Source: Paradesertivirga mongoliensis (GTDB lineage Bacteria; Bacteroidota; Bacteroidia; Sphingobacteriales; Sphingobacteriaceae). From it: a stretch of DNA of 64,000 nucleotides. The number at the start of each line of letters is the position of its first letter. Within the stretch, counting starts at the first letter, position 1. The notes beneath the pieces are model-generated. The model ran no database searches. It had not been told where the DNA came from and worked only from the letters and a program-made list of their open reading frames with translations. A program made the position numbers and the translations under genes. This document shows, piece by piece, positions 36,650 through 46,400 of the stretch. The DNA is taken from assembly GCF_024436395.1 (NCBI RefSeq), contig NZ_JAFMZO010000003.1, forward strand, positions 806,001 to 870,000, in the 5' to 3' direction.

Positions 36650-36894
36650 CTAAAAAACTCTGGCTTTTCGAGTTTTAAAATTAATAAAATATTGATACAG
36701 GTTTATTACAGCACTGAATTAGCCCGCTCATAACGAAGCGAAAAGACAACGCCTTATCCGTGGTAAAAAGGCCGAAACTTAGATAAAACTCTGGTTTTAT
36801 GTCTTTGTGTAATAGATCAAACCGCCCGGTTTGCTTTTAGACAGTTGTACCGGGTCAAAGCCTGCCTTACTGCAGTATCAATCTTTCCGTTTCC

Positions 36895-38019
36895 TTATCT
36901 TTTAGGGATGGTAAACCAAAAGGTAGAACCTTTTCCTACTTGGCTTTTCACCCCAATCTCACCTTCATGAACTCTGATTATTTCAGAAGAAATATAGAGT
37001 CCGAGACCCAAGCCAGGATTTTTCGCCTTCTTATTTACCTGATAGTACCTTTCAAAAAGATGAGGAATATTTTCAGAAGGGATACCCTTGCCGGCGTCTA
37101 TAACTGAAATTCGATGAAAGTTCTTCAGGCTATCTACTTTTATTATAATTTCCGGTGAATCAGGGGCATACTTGATAGCATTATTCACCAAATTAACCAA
37201 AACCTGATCTATTTTATATTTGTCCGCATTCAGCTCAACTGACAGGTCTCCCTTGTATGTTATTGTATATTTTCCTTCCAGGCGAACGTGATTACAACAT
37301 TCGTTTATGAGTTCAGAAAGCTTGAAATCCGTTTTATTTAAGGTCATCTCACCTTGCTCAAAGTTGCTCAGATTCAGGAGGTCGCCAACCAGGTAAGAAA
37401 GTTTAGCAGTGTACTTTTCTGCATCTTGTGATAGCTTAAGTATCTTAGAGGGGAAATCTTTCTCATTGGAAATCATCCTGTTCATTAGTTGCAAACTCGC
37501 CTTCATAGTTGTTATCGGAGTCTTTAGCTCATGACTTGCTACTGAAATAAATTCCTCTTTCTTTATTTTCTCTTTATACTGTCTTGTGATGTCTTCAATT
37601 ATTGTATAACCATAAGTTTGGTCGCCGTCCTTAAATAGTACCGAAGTAACATGAACCCAGATTATGGCTCCATTCTTTTTACAAAGACAGGTTTCTAAAT
37701 TGAAATAGGGCGTTTTCTTTTCCCATAATTCTTTTTGAAGAATTGCCCAATGTTTTTGATGACCTTCGGGAGAGTAATCGCGAATTTTTGTTCCAATAAT
37801 ATCCTGCTTGCTACTATAGCCCAATAGTTTTACTAAGGCAGGATTGACCTCCAGGATTTCCAGGTCGGAAGAAATAATCTTGTTGCCCAGTTGGGAGGTT
37901 TCGAAAATCGTTTTAAATCTATCGCCCCCAATTCTCTGCTCTGAAAGTTCAGAATTCAGCTTTCTGTTTTCTTCCTTCAATTTTTCAATTTGGGCATTCA
38001 AAGATTTAATGTTTTCCAT
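36895..38019 (-). CDS. PAS-domain sensor histidine kinase
   Basis: This 374-residue soluble kinase has an N-terminal coiled coil (about 1-30), one PAS/PAC domain (about 33-150, 'IIEDITRQYKEKIKKEEF'), HisKA with 'FISVASHELKTPITTMKASL' (His near 163) and HATPase_c ('QVLVNLVNNAIKYAP', 'DAGKGIPSENI', 'GLGLGLYI'). It strongly resembles the kinase at 21535-23031 in its kinase core but has one PAS domain instead of two. No response regulator is adjacent, so it is an orphan in this window. Confidence 0.9.
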   Translation of the reverse strand: MENIKSLNAQIEKLKEENRKLNSELSEQRIGGDRFKTIFETSQLGNKIISSDLEILEVNPALVKLLGYSSKQDIIGTKIRDYSPEGHQKHWAILQKELWEKKTPYFNLETCLCKKNGAIIWVHVTSVLFKDGDQTYGYTIIEDITRQYKEKIKKEEFISVASHELKTPITTMKASLQLMNRMISNEKDFPSKILKLSQDAEKYTAKLSYLVGDLLNLSNFEQGEMTLNKTDFKLSELINECCNHVRLEGKYTITYKGDLSVELNADKYKIDQVLVNLVNNAIKYAPDSPEIIIKVDSLKNFHRISVIDAGKGIPSENIPHLFERYYQVNKKAKNPGLGLGLYISSEIIRVHEGEIGVKSQVGKGSTFWFTIPKR

Positions 38020-38177
38020 ATTTTAAATAATTAAAGCTTTGGGGCTTATCGAACTATGGGTATCCTTAACCGTACAATCTCCTTGGAATAAGACACTCCG
38101 GACTTAATTAAGTTTTTTGGAATAAAGCGAAAATCAGGTAGCAAACTCTGTGCAGCTATTGAACTTTGACAAAGTCT

Positions 38178-39239
38178 TTAATATAATCCGAGCTTTCTGA
38201 GATGGACAAGATGCGACATGAAAGCCCTGGCTATCGTTTTATGTTCGAGGTAAGTTATATTAAACTCCGTACAGGTTTCTTTAATTATTCTATTGATATA
38301 TGGATAGTGTATATGGCTTATTCCGGGAAATAAATGGTGCTCTACCTGAAAGTTTAATCCCCCGAGAAACCACGACACCAGCCTACTCTTCGTTGCAAAA
38401 TTAGCTGTAGTACTAACTTGATGGATGGCCCACTCTCTTGCTATCTTATTCGACGCTATGTCTGGCTCGGGAAAATTTGTTCCCTCCACCACGTGGGCTA
38501 GCTGAAAGACCATGCTGATACAAAACCCACATATAATTGCAGCTATAAGGAATCCGGTAAAGGCATTTACCACACCCACCATTATACACGGAATTATAAG
38601 GTAAACCGTTAGGTAAAGAAATTTTGTGGCCCAAAATATAAGATGTTCCTTTCGGGTCAGCTTTTTCGCAGCCGGATCATTTTTGATTCTGAAATACTTT
38701 TCAAAGTCCTGATATAATATCCAAACTATATATGAGATCCCATATAACAATACCCAGTACAGGTGCTGAAACTTATGATACTTTCTTTTACGCTGTTCCG
38801 CATGCATTCGCATAAACTTGATGTCTATATCGTGATCCAGGCCTTCAATATTTGTGTAAGTATGGTGTTCTATGTTGTGGCGCTGTTTCCAGAAATAGAT
38901 TGTCCCGCCAAGGGCATTTAACGAGTATGCGGATATATCATTCAACCATTTGTGTTTGGAAAAGCTCCCGTGTCCGCCTTCGTGCATAATATTGAAGCCT
39001 ATAATGGCAAGATTACAGCCGAATAAGGCACAAAGGAAAGCTGAAACCAGGGCTCCGGGAGTAAAAAAGACCAAAACTATATAAATTACCACGGCTGAAA
39101 AAGTGATGATCGTACTCTTCAGCAAGAGCTGCGTGCCGCCTTTTGGGGAGATTTTATTTTGGTCAAAGTAACTATTTACCTTTTCTTTCAGGCGTTTATA
39201 AAATACGGGATTACTATTTGTGAAACTAATTTTGGACAT
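38178..39239 (-). CDS. Membrane fatty acid desaturase
   Basis: This di-iron acyl desaturase has 353 residues when started at ATG 39239 (MSKISFTNSNPVFYKRLKEK). The frame is open to 39371 but the upstream 44 codons do not fit the family. The three histidine boxes are present: HEGGH (86-90), HNIEHH (121-126) and QVEHH (near 300, with the Q typical of front-end or linoleoyl-CoA-type desaturases). Four or more membrane helices lie at about 41-82 and 195-250. It puts a double bond into membrane fatty acids, important for fluidity. It is a stand-alone gene with a short inverted repeat about 115 bases upstream. Confidence 0.9.
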   Translation of the reverse strand: MSKISFTNSNPVFYKRLKEKVNSYFDQNKISPKGGTQLLLKSTIITFSAVVIYIVLVFFTPGALVSAFLCALFGCNLAIIGFNIMHEGGHGSFSKHKWLNDISAYSLNALGGTIYFWKQRHNIEHHTYTNIEGLDHDIDIKFMRMHAEQRKRKYHKFQHLYWVLLYGISYIVWILYQDFEKYFRIKNDPAAKKLTRKEHLIFWATKFLYLTVYLIIPCIMVGVVNAFTGFLIAAIICGFCISMVFQLAHVVEGTNFPEPDIASNKIAREWAIHQVSTTANFATKSRLVSWFLGGLNFQVEHHLFPGISHIHYPYINRIIKETCTEFNITYLEHKTIARAFMSHLVHLRKLGLY

Positions 39240-39352
39240 AAAGACGATGTAAAATAAAACATTACTGCCAACTTCTACAGTAACTTTTTTTTGAATGCAA
39301 TTATCCTTCCACAATACAAAGCAGGGATATTTTTGCCAATATTCACTTTTTG

Positions 39353-39370
39353 TGTATACCCCTGTATACA
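39353..39370. promoter_or_regulatory. Short inverted repeat upstream of the desaturase
   Basis: TGTATAC (39353-39359) and GTATACA (39364-39370) form a perfect 7-bp inverted repeat with a 4-base spacer, about 115 bases before the desaturase start. It could be an operator, but it is short and could occur by chance. Confidence 0.25.
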
Positions 39371-39764
39371 AATAGAAGGGTAGGACAATTGATCGTAAGT
39401 TGTTTGCGCTTCTCTGCCCTAAAAAGAAGGCTCAGCAACAATCAAAAACTTAGATCCAGAAATCTCAGTTGACCCATTGTAAGGTGTTAGTCGTGGAAAT
39501 ATCCGTGAGTACTGTAGCTGTTTGAGTTGGTGATAATATAAAGGCGGATCAATAAGGGTGCAAAGGTTCTTTACCTGCCAGGCGCAGCATGATCGCCCGT
39601 TGAATAATAGGGTGTCCTATCATTCGCTTTTTAATTATTGATAAGCTTCTAGGTAAAACAACAATTCTGTAGTGATAATCAGCCACATTTTCTAAAAACA
39701 GGTTATTTACTTTGATGCAAAGTTGTTCCTTCAGGTAAGCGCGGGGCAAGTTAATAACCTTCAT

Positions 39765-40068
39765 GTTGGCTTTTATAGTGGATTTGCTCCAATAGCATGC
39801 CACAATTATTAATTTGCTGTTCAACCTTAAACCCCAATTTAAAATCTAAACAAATAAGCTTACCTGGAATAAGAAAATCAACTTTTATACTCTCTCGTAT
39901 AGGGTTCATCCGTTACATCCACGTGAATCAACCAATAAACGTCGGCTCTTTTTGGCTGCTTTTGTAAAATAGAGTATATGATTTTGGACTCGATTTCTGA
40001 CTTAAAATTGGCGCTTGTAAGGTATGTCAGCCGCGAAGCATATTTTTGAACGGATAGTACTGGTTCTA
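39765..40068 (-). pseudogene. kup: Decayed C-terminal fragment of a Kup potassium transporter
   Basis: Minus-strand translation from about 40068 reads 'IEPVLSVQKYASRLTYLTSA', 'SEIESKIIYSILQKQPKRAD' and 'VYWLIHVDVTDEPYTREYK', closely following the cytoplasmic C-terminal region of Kup ('YLTSA', 'PKRADxYWxxHV', 'DEPYTxEYKV'). An extra A in an A-run near 39885 brings a stop (39880-39878). In the next frame it continues 'VDFLIPGKLICLDFKLGFKVE', again as in Kup. The membrane part of about 400 residues is absent. The 91-codon frame at 39549-39824 begins inside this relic in a wrong frame and is not annotated as a gene; its later part may be further degraded kup sequence. Confidence 0.8.
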
Positions 40069-41148
40069 TACTTCTTGTAATCTAAACTGCCTTGCTGACA
40101 TGAGTCCTGCCACCTTTCCAAGAACAATTCCCACTAGCATAAACGAAACGTAATATACAGTATAAATGGTGTTTCCTCTGTCAATATCAGCATTTATTCC
40201 GACTGCGGTTTCCATAACTACTCCGAAAAGTGATGTTATCACAAGGTGCTTATTAATACTGCCGTTTGAGTTATAAAACGAAATTAAATAAGACGCAGAA
40301 AAATAGACAGTAGCAAAAATCAAGGCGCTTACCGAAATTATATCAACATGTAGACTTCTTGTTGATGCTGCAAATAATTCAAGGATAATACCGAAAACAA
40401 TAAGGAAGGAAGTTGAAGGACGTTCAAAAAATGTTTTTAGTGTTAATTTCTCAATTTTGTTAATGCTAAACACCAAACTTATTGCTGCCCCAATCATACT
40501 TAATATTGCTAAGTAAAAGCTGAACTCGACAAAGTCACTGTCAAATTTATAAACAGGAAAATTTAAAGCTCGTTGAAGCTCTAAACGATTGTTGATTCGC
40601 AACGGTGGTATTAATTTAATGAATATTGGAACAAGAAAAGGAATAAATGAGAGACTTACGCTTCGTAAAGAGTGATTCTGAATTTGCCTTTCTAAAAATT
40701 TCGAGATCTCTAATTTGCGTCTGATTAGAAACCAAATAAGCGCGGTTAACAACAAATGAAACACAGTTATAATAAGAGTGCTTGTAAATGAAGAATTGTA
40801 GCTTTGGTAAACCGTTAGGTACAATAACGATATTCCCAATAATAAAAGCGATGGCAATGAATAGAAAAGGTTAAAACCCATAATCAGGTAGGCCCAAATT
40901 TGATTCATTTTTATAGAGGGATTTACCTTACTGTATTCTTTTGTGAGAACTTCTTCATTACCTAAACGCTTGCAAGCTATAACGAATGCTTCTTCTTGAG
41001 ACAATCCTAGACTTATGAATGAATCTGTTGCATCATATAGATGTGCAGACAGCTCTGCCGCATCAGAGTTAGTAATACTCCCCTGATTCTTTATGGAGTC
41101 AATATAACTGTTTACAGATTGCTTGAGGTTGAAAGTGGAAGGTTCCAT
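40066..41148 (-). CDS. Multi-pass membrane protein with permease-prefix-like N-terminal domain
   Basis: This 360-residue protein has an N-terminal helical domain (about 5-75, 'VNSYIDSIKNQGSITNSDAAELSAHLYDATDSF' in pieces) like the short conserved domain found before membrane regions and permeases next to PadR regulators. Eight or so hydrophobic helices follow (from about residue 88 to 350), with no transporter motif that I recognise. Its start overlaps the PadR gene by 37 bases, so the two are co-expressed, and the PadR protein probably regulates this operon. Its stop directly abuts the kup relic, and the very end overlaps it. Confidence 0.75.
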   Translation of the reverse strand: MEPSTFNLKQSVNSYIDSIKNQGSITNSDAAELSAHLYDATDSFISLGLSQEEAFVIACKRLGNEEVLTKEYSKVNPSIKMNQIWAYLIMGFNLFYSLPSLLLLGISLLYLTVYQSYNSSFTSTLIITVFHLLLTALIWFLIRRKLEISKFLERQIQNHSLRSVSLSFIPFLVPIFIKLIPPLRINNRLELQRALNFPVYKFDSDFVEFSFYLAILSMIGAAISLVFSINKIEKLTLKTFFERPSTSFLIVFGIILELFAASTRSLHVDIISVSALIFATVYFSASYLISFYNSNGSINKHLVITSLFGVVMETAVGINADIDRGNTIYTVYYVSFMLVGIVLGKVAGLMSARQFRLQEV

Positions 41149-41471
41149 AAGCTATTTATGAGTTGGTTGACAAAGTTTAATTGAGAGTATTGTTGTTCTA
41201 GTTCTTGTGTTCCTTTGGAAGTAAGTTTATAGTATCGTCTTTCTCTTCCAGAATCAGCCTTTTTCCAAACACCTTCTATCCATCCTTTGGCTTCCATCTT
41301 TTTTAACACAGGATATAGAGTGCCTTCAGCAACTGTTAGTTGCCCTCCAGACTTGTCCCGGAGTTCCTGTATAATCTGATAACCATAACTCTCTTGCCTT
41401 CTAAGTATAATCAATACCAGAGGAGCAAGGGAACTGGCCATCAAATCCTTATTAAGTTCAGTCACACACAA
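41112..41471 (-). CDS. PadR-family transcriptional regulator
   Basis: This 119-residue winged-helix protein is the size of the compact PadR-s2 subgroup. It shows the family motif 'APLVLIILRRQESYGYQIIQ', then 'GTLYPVLKKMEAKGWIEG' and 'GRERRYYKLTSKG' in the wing. Such proteins usually repress their own operon and a membrane or transport gene and are released by a small molecule or membrane stress. It heads a two-gene unit with the overlapping membrane protein gene. The first 10 residues may be an over-extension; ATG at 41441 ('MASSLAPLV') is an alternative start. Confidence 0.9.
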   Translation of the reverse strand: MCVTELNKDLMASSLAPLVLIILRRQESYGYQIIQELRDKSGGQLTVAEGTLYPVLKKMEAKGWIEGVWKKADSGRERRYYKLTSKGTQELEQQYSQLNFVNQLINSLWNLPLSTSSNL

Positions 41472-41834
41472 ACATACATAGAAGTTCTAAGTATAGCAAG
41501 AAAATTTACGCGAGCATTTTTTAACAGTTATTTATAAGCTCAAGTCTCTAAATTAAATATTTACCCTGCCATGGCTTCGGCCTGATTGAACATTTCCTAC
41601 ACTTCGTCTATAGTTATATACCCGTATAATGAAAATGTGCAACAAACAGAAATTAAGCTTCATCATAGACACAAAAAAACCCCACATTTCTGTGAGGTTT
41701 CAAGCTCCCTAAGCTGGCTGCTTCTCGAGTCACTTTATTGAAAATCTGAATACATTATCCGATATCGCCTTTATTATTCACGTTAATCTATAATTAACTA
41801 TTAGCCGCCTGTGAAGATCTGTCTCCTAAAAACT
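41472..41834. other. Intergenic region with SusCD operon terminator
   Basis: About 360 bases without a credible gene, holding the PadR promoter region on the left side and the terminator hairpin for the SusC-SusD operon at 41677-41700. No clear PadR-type operator was identified. Confidence 0.5.
41677..41700 (-). terminator. Hairpin terminator of the second SusC-SusD operon
   Basis: On the minus strand AAACCTCACA ... TGTGGGGTTT with one mismatch forms a stem followed by a run of seven T. It is about 280 bases beyond the SusD stop, with a gene relic in between. Confidence 0.65.
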
Positions 41835-41943
41835 ATTTAGTGCACTTTTATTCTTCCTGTTTTGGCTTCAACAACCCAGTCTACACTAATCTGAAAGATA
41901 CCGCCGGTATATTGGTGCACGGATATAGTTGGTGTATGTCAGC
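41835..41943 (-). pseudogene. Relic of a PorP/SprF-like C-terminus
   Basis: The minus strand encodes 'VHQYTGGIFQISVDWVVEAK' ending at a stop near 41838, matching 'LSQYTSGNFQIGVKWRVLKPK', the end of the SprF-like protein at 25068-26003. Just upstream, in another frame, 'LTYTNY' matches 'ITANY' of that protein. DNA similarity covers roughly 41848-41915 against 25068-25135 (both carry TTATTCTTCCTGTTT(T/G)GGCTTCAAC). Only about 35 codons remain, with a frameshift, so it is a non-functional remnant of a second SprF-type gene. Confidence 0.7.
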
Positions 41944-41975
41944 GTATCGTATCACCAATTAGATTTACCGTAGCA

Positions 41976-43445
41976 TCATCGCCAATCCGAATTCTGATCC
42001 CAGACACCTCTCATAATGTCCATCTGCCCCTGCGGTACAGGGAATAAATACGACTTAAACACCCGTTTCGCCCCCGCCGAATTATGAGGCAAAGTCGGTA
42101 TCACTTGATGAGCTATCCCCCATCGTATCAGATCGTTATAACGCAACCCCTCAAAAGCGAGTTCCACCCGGCGTTCATTCCTGATGATATCCCGTGTTAA
42201 CACCAGCTTGGCGGGCATATTCACGCCCGGTCTGGCCCTAACCTCGTTAAATGCGTTCAAAGCCCGGATATCTGTTCCCTGTCCATTCTCAAACATGGCC
42301 TCGGCATACATCAACAACAAATCAGCGTAACGCATTAAAACCATATGCTGATCGCTCAGTGTAGCACCCGAGGCATTATTTACAAGGGTATCTACACTCT
42401 TTTTAAATGCCATCTGTGTAAAAGGAATCTGCCCCTCGGCCGTACTTCCCTGTGCTCTGAAACCGTTGGGATTATAGGCCCAGGGTTGGCCGATTTCAAA
42501 AATCGTCATCTTGCGCCGCGGATCGCCGGGTTCGTATGCGTTTCGGAGCTCTACGGTTGGAAAAACAGACATCCGCCCGCCAACAATCTGATCGTGAGAA
42601 TGATAATCCAATGGAGCATCAAACTGCACTGAAAACATTATTTCTTTGTTATTAGCCTGTTCGCCGAAGAATATACCAGCATAATTAGGGTGCAATCTGA
42701 AGGGATTGGCCGGATCGCCGATTAAGCTCCAGGCTGTTTCGGCCGCATCGTCGAACCGCTGATTGTTTAGCAGTACTCTGGTTTTCAAAACAATGGCCGA
42801 ACCTTTAACCGCACGCCCGTTGGTATAAAGAATATTCGGCAAATACTGTATCGCCAAATTGAGATCGGCAAGAATTATCTGATTAACCACATCAGCTTTC
42901 GGAGACCGGGGAGTTTTCATATGCTCACCGTTAAGTGTCGCAGGGGCGGTAATTATTGGAAGATCGCCATACAGTTGCGTTAAGAAATTGTAGTAATACG
43001 CTCTTAGAAAAAGTGCTTCTCCTTTCATTCTGTTCCTGGTTGCTAAGGCCATATCCGGAACCCTGTCGACATTCGACAGAAAGTAATTACAGGCCGCTAT
43101 CCCCTGGAATCCGATAGTCCAGCTCAAACTTACAATTCCGCCGGTAGCTGTATTGTGCTGACCTCTCATCACAGCATCGAAAGATTGATAATTAGATGTG
43201 GTAATAGCGTTATCAGACAAAGCTTCCCAATAGGTGAAATTTCCGCTTTGGCTCGGGCCATTTGAAATGATCGGTTCCTTAAGCTTAGCGTAGCAGGCTA
43301 TGAGTGCTTTGTTAGCTTCGGCTTCGGTTTTCCAAAAGTTCTCCGGATTAGGCGCAGAAAGTGGATCCTTATCTAAAACATCAGTACACGACATCCAGAC
43401 ACTGCTTGATAACACAAAGCAGATTATTTTTATATATTTTTTCAT
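41976..43445 (-). CDS. SusD/RagB-family glycan-binding lipoprotein (second pair)
   Basis: This 489-residue outer-membrane lipoprotein (cysteine near residue 20, 'VWMSCTDVLDKDPLS') binds oligosaccharides and lids its SusC partner. The N-terminal 'DKDPLSAPNPENFWKTEAEANKALIACY' pattern, tetratricopeptide-like helices ('LFLRAYYYNFLTQLYGDLPII') and the C-terminal 'NERRVELAFEGLRYNDLIRWG' and 'YLFPVPQGQM' motifs are typical. It starts 8 bases after SusC ends, forming one operon, and a relic plus terminator follow. Target glycan is inferred to be the pectin side-chain material attacked by the upstream GH2-GH95-GH95 operon. Confidence 0.95.
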   Translation of the reverse strand: MKKYIKIICFVLSSSVWMSCTDVLDKDPLSAPNPENFWKTEAEANKALIACYAKLKEPIISNGPSQSGNFTYWEALSDNAITTSNYQSFDAVMRGQHNTATGGIVSLSWTIGFQGIAACNYFLSNVDRVPDMALATRNRMKGEALFLRAYYYNFLTQLYGDLPIITAPATLNGEHMKTPRSPKADVVNQIILADLNLAIQYLPNILYTNGRAVKGSAIVLKTRVLLNNQRFDDAAETAWSLIGDPANPFRLHPNYAGIFFGEQANNKEIMFSVQFDAPLDYHSHDQIVGGRMSVFPTVELRNAYEPGDPRRKMTIFEIGQPWAYNPNGFRAQGSTAEGQIPFTQMAFKKSVDTLVNNASGATLSDQHMVLMRYADLLLMYAEAMFENGQGTDIRALNAFNEVRARPGVNMPAKLVLTRDIIRNERRVELAFEGLRYNDLIRWGIAHQVIPTLPHNSAGAKRVFKSYLFPVPQGQMDIMRGVWDQNSDWR

Positions 43446-43453
43446 GATTCCAA

Positions 43454-46400
43454 TTAAAAAGTTGCTTTAAGACCAAAAGTGTAAATCTTTGCCTGAGGAT
43501 AGATGGCTCCGCGGCCGGTTGCGGCAGCCCGTTCAGGATCAATTCCGTCGAAGAATTTGGTGAAGGTTACCAGGTTGTCACCTGATAAATATAATCTTAA
43601 ACCCTGAAGTTTTGCCTGACTGACTAATTGCTTCGGCAAGCTGTAACCCAACTGAACATTTTTCAACCTCAAATAAGATGCATCGCGTAGCCACCAGGTA
43701 GAAACTTGTGTATTAGGCGCGTAATTCTCGTTAAAAATATGCGGGATAGTGTTAGAAGTTCCTTCGCCGTTCCAGGCGTTCAGCCAAAACGTTGGAGGCG
43801 GACTGGCTTGCCTGAATGGAGCAACTCCCCATTCTCTCAGATAAATTTTGCGACCCTGAACGCCCTGTAAAAAGAAGCTCAAATCGAAACTCTTATAATC
43901 TGCATTGAATGTAAATCCGTAATTAAATTTAGGAAATGCGCCATCCACTACTACCCTGTCGTCCGTGTTCACTTTGCCATCTCCGTTGACATCCTTGTAC
44001 TTCATATCTCCGGGTTTGGGTTTAACCACTGGAGTTGGCCCATTGTCAATTTCTGCCTGATTTTGATATATCCCATCAAACAGGTACATATAATACGAGT
44101 TGTAGGGTAATCCTTCCTGCCTTATCAGACCGGCGCCATTATCGATCTCCCGGGCACCAAATTTTACCAACTTATTTTTGTAGGTTTCAAAATTTCCCTG
44201 CATCCTGTAATGAAGGCTTCCAACTCGGTTTTCATGGCCCAGTAAAAACTCGAATCCGGTATTCTTCATCTCTCCCTGATTTACCGTAGGTCCTGTGACT
44301 CCGATAAATCCGGGCACTTGAAGGTCGCGAAGAATATCAGTAGTGTACCGGGTGTACCAATCAAAAGATCCGAATATTTTAGACTTGAAAATGCCGAAAT
44401 CTAGTCCGATATCAGTTACTGTTGATGTTTCCCAGCGTATTTCGCGGTTGTTTAGGTCAATCTGTGTAACCCCCTGTTGCAGCGTACCGTCGATATTATA
44501 CAAAAACGGGTTTAGCACCTGCTGGTACGGATATGGCATTGATTCTCCGAGAATATCGCGGTTTACGTTCTGGTTTCCTGTTTGTCCCCAGGATACGCGG
44601 GCTTTCAGATTATCCAGCCAGTTAATATTTTCTGTAAACGATTCCTCGGATATCCTCCAGCCTGCCGAGGCCGAAGGAAAGAAACCCCATTTATTGCCTT
44701 TCGGAAACCTGGAAGAACCATCGTATCTAAAGTTGGTCTCAAATAAATACTTTTCCCTGAAGTTGTAGTTTAAACGCCCGAACAACGACTGGAGGGCCCA
44801 TTCATAAGCAAAACCATCAGCAGTCTGCCCGCCCGGAGAAAATATTCCCAACTCAGTCAGGTCATTGGATGGAGCGTTTCTTTTAAAGGCTTGAACACGC
44901 TCGTATCTAAACGATTCCTGACTAACCCCTAATAAGGCTGATATATTATGAGCCTCGAGAAAAGACTTCTTATAGTTCAGATTTGCAAAATAAGTGAGCT
45001 GAATGTCATTCTCTCTTCTGGTAGTCAGGTTGTTTTCTCCTACCGTACCATTGAATGCAGGGCTTGCAGGATAATTACCATTGGCATCGGGGATGTATAA
45101 GTTCGTAGCAATACCCACTACATGAACGTTGGTATTCCTGTCATTAAATCGCACCCCGCCCCTCACTTCGCCGCTTAAGCCGGGTAAAATATCGATATTT
45201 AGGAAGGCTGAGCCTAATCCGTAGTAATTCCCTATATCCCTTCCGCCATTCTCTGCCAGTGCAACCGGATTCTTGTTTCCACCCGACTTTAAAAATGCTT
45301 TCGACGCATATCGCCCGCTTCCGTCGGGTAACTTTGGTTTAAAATTCGGACTCGCCGATAAGGCACTAAGTATTTGATCCTCGGTGGTATTTCCATCAAA
45401 GTTACCATTCAATGCAGTTTCGTGCCTGTCGCCGCTGGAGAAAGAAAGATTGGTGCCAAACGTAACTTTTGAACCCAGATTTGTTTTGAGGTTAAACTGG
45501 GCATCATATCGTTTGTAATCGGTAGCAATCAATACACCTTCTTGCTTAAGATACCCTAAACCGAAATTATAGGTGGTACCAGACTTTCCACCATTCACGC
45601 TCAAAAAATGTTGCTGCATGGGAGCCGTTCTGAAAACCGCATCCATCCAGTCGTAGCTGGGATATTGCTCGGAAGGCTGCCTGAAAAGATCAATTTCCGC
45701 CGCAGTGAACTTTTGATTTGTTGAGGTGCCGGTGTGATCTATGGCTTTGTTCAACAGCTCCATGAACTGCACCGAATTGGTTACACGATCGTACATGGAG
45801 GCAGCCTTCTGGCTGCTAAGATTAAGACTGTAATCGACATTAAGCCTGCCTTCCCGCCCGGTTTTCGTGGTAACCAGAATTACTCCGTTCGCAGCTCTTG
45901 ATCCATAGATGGAGGCCGAAGCAGCATCTTTTAAAACAGAAATATTCTCGATGATATTGGGGTTGACATTATTTAAATCTCCTTCTACCCCATCAATCAA
46001 AACAAGTGGTGAGTTACCCGCCTTACTAAAGCTACCCAAACCACGAATCTGTATATTTGCCCGCTCATCGCCCGGCTGACCGGAGTTTTGTGTGATTTGC
46101 ACCCCCGGCATCCTGCCTTGTAATAAAGCCGTGGTGTTAGGAGCATTCCGGGTGGTAAGCTCTTCACCTGAAACGGTAGCAACCGCTCCCGTTACGTTAA
46201 CGCGTTTTTGAGTTCCATAACCTACAACCACAACTTCCTGCAGGGCCGTCCGCCCCTCTAATAGTGTGACATTGATTACTCTTCTGCTTCCTACCAGCTG
46301 TTCCTGGCTTGAAAATCCGAGGTAACTAAAAACAAGAGTGGATTGTTCGTTGGGAACCTCAATGGAATATCCGCCATCGATGTCTGTCACGGTGCCGCCC

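Noticed and set aside
36650..36894. AAACC-GGGC-GGTTT hairpin between the two sensor genes
   Set aside because: Stem of only 5 bp without a T-run, too weak to call a terminator.
39549..39824. 91-codon minus-strand open frame as a real gene
   Set aside because: Its TTG start and first ~20 codons lie in the wrong frame over recognisable kup-derived sequence, and the protein has no recognisable motif.
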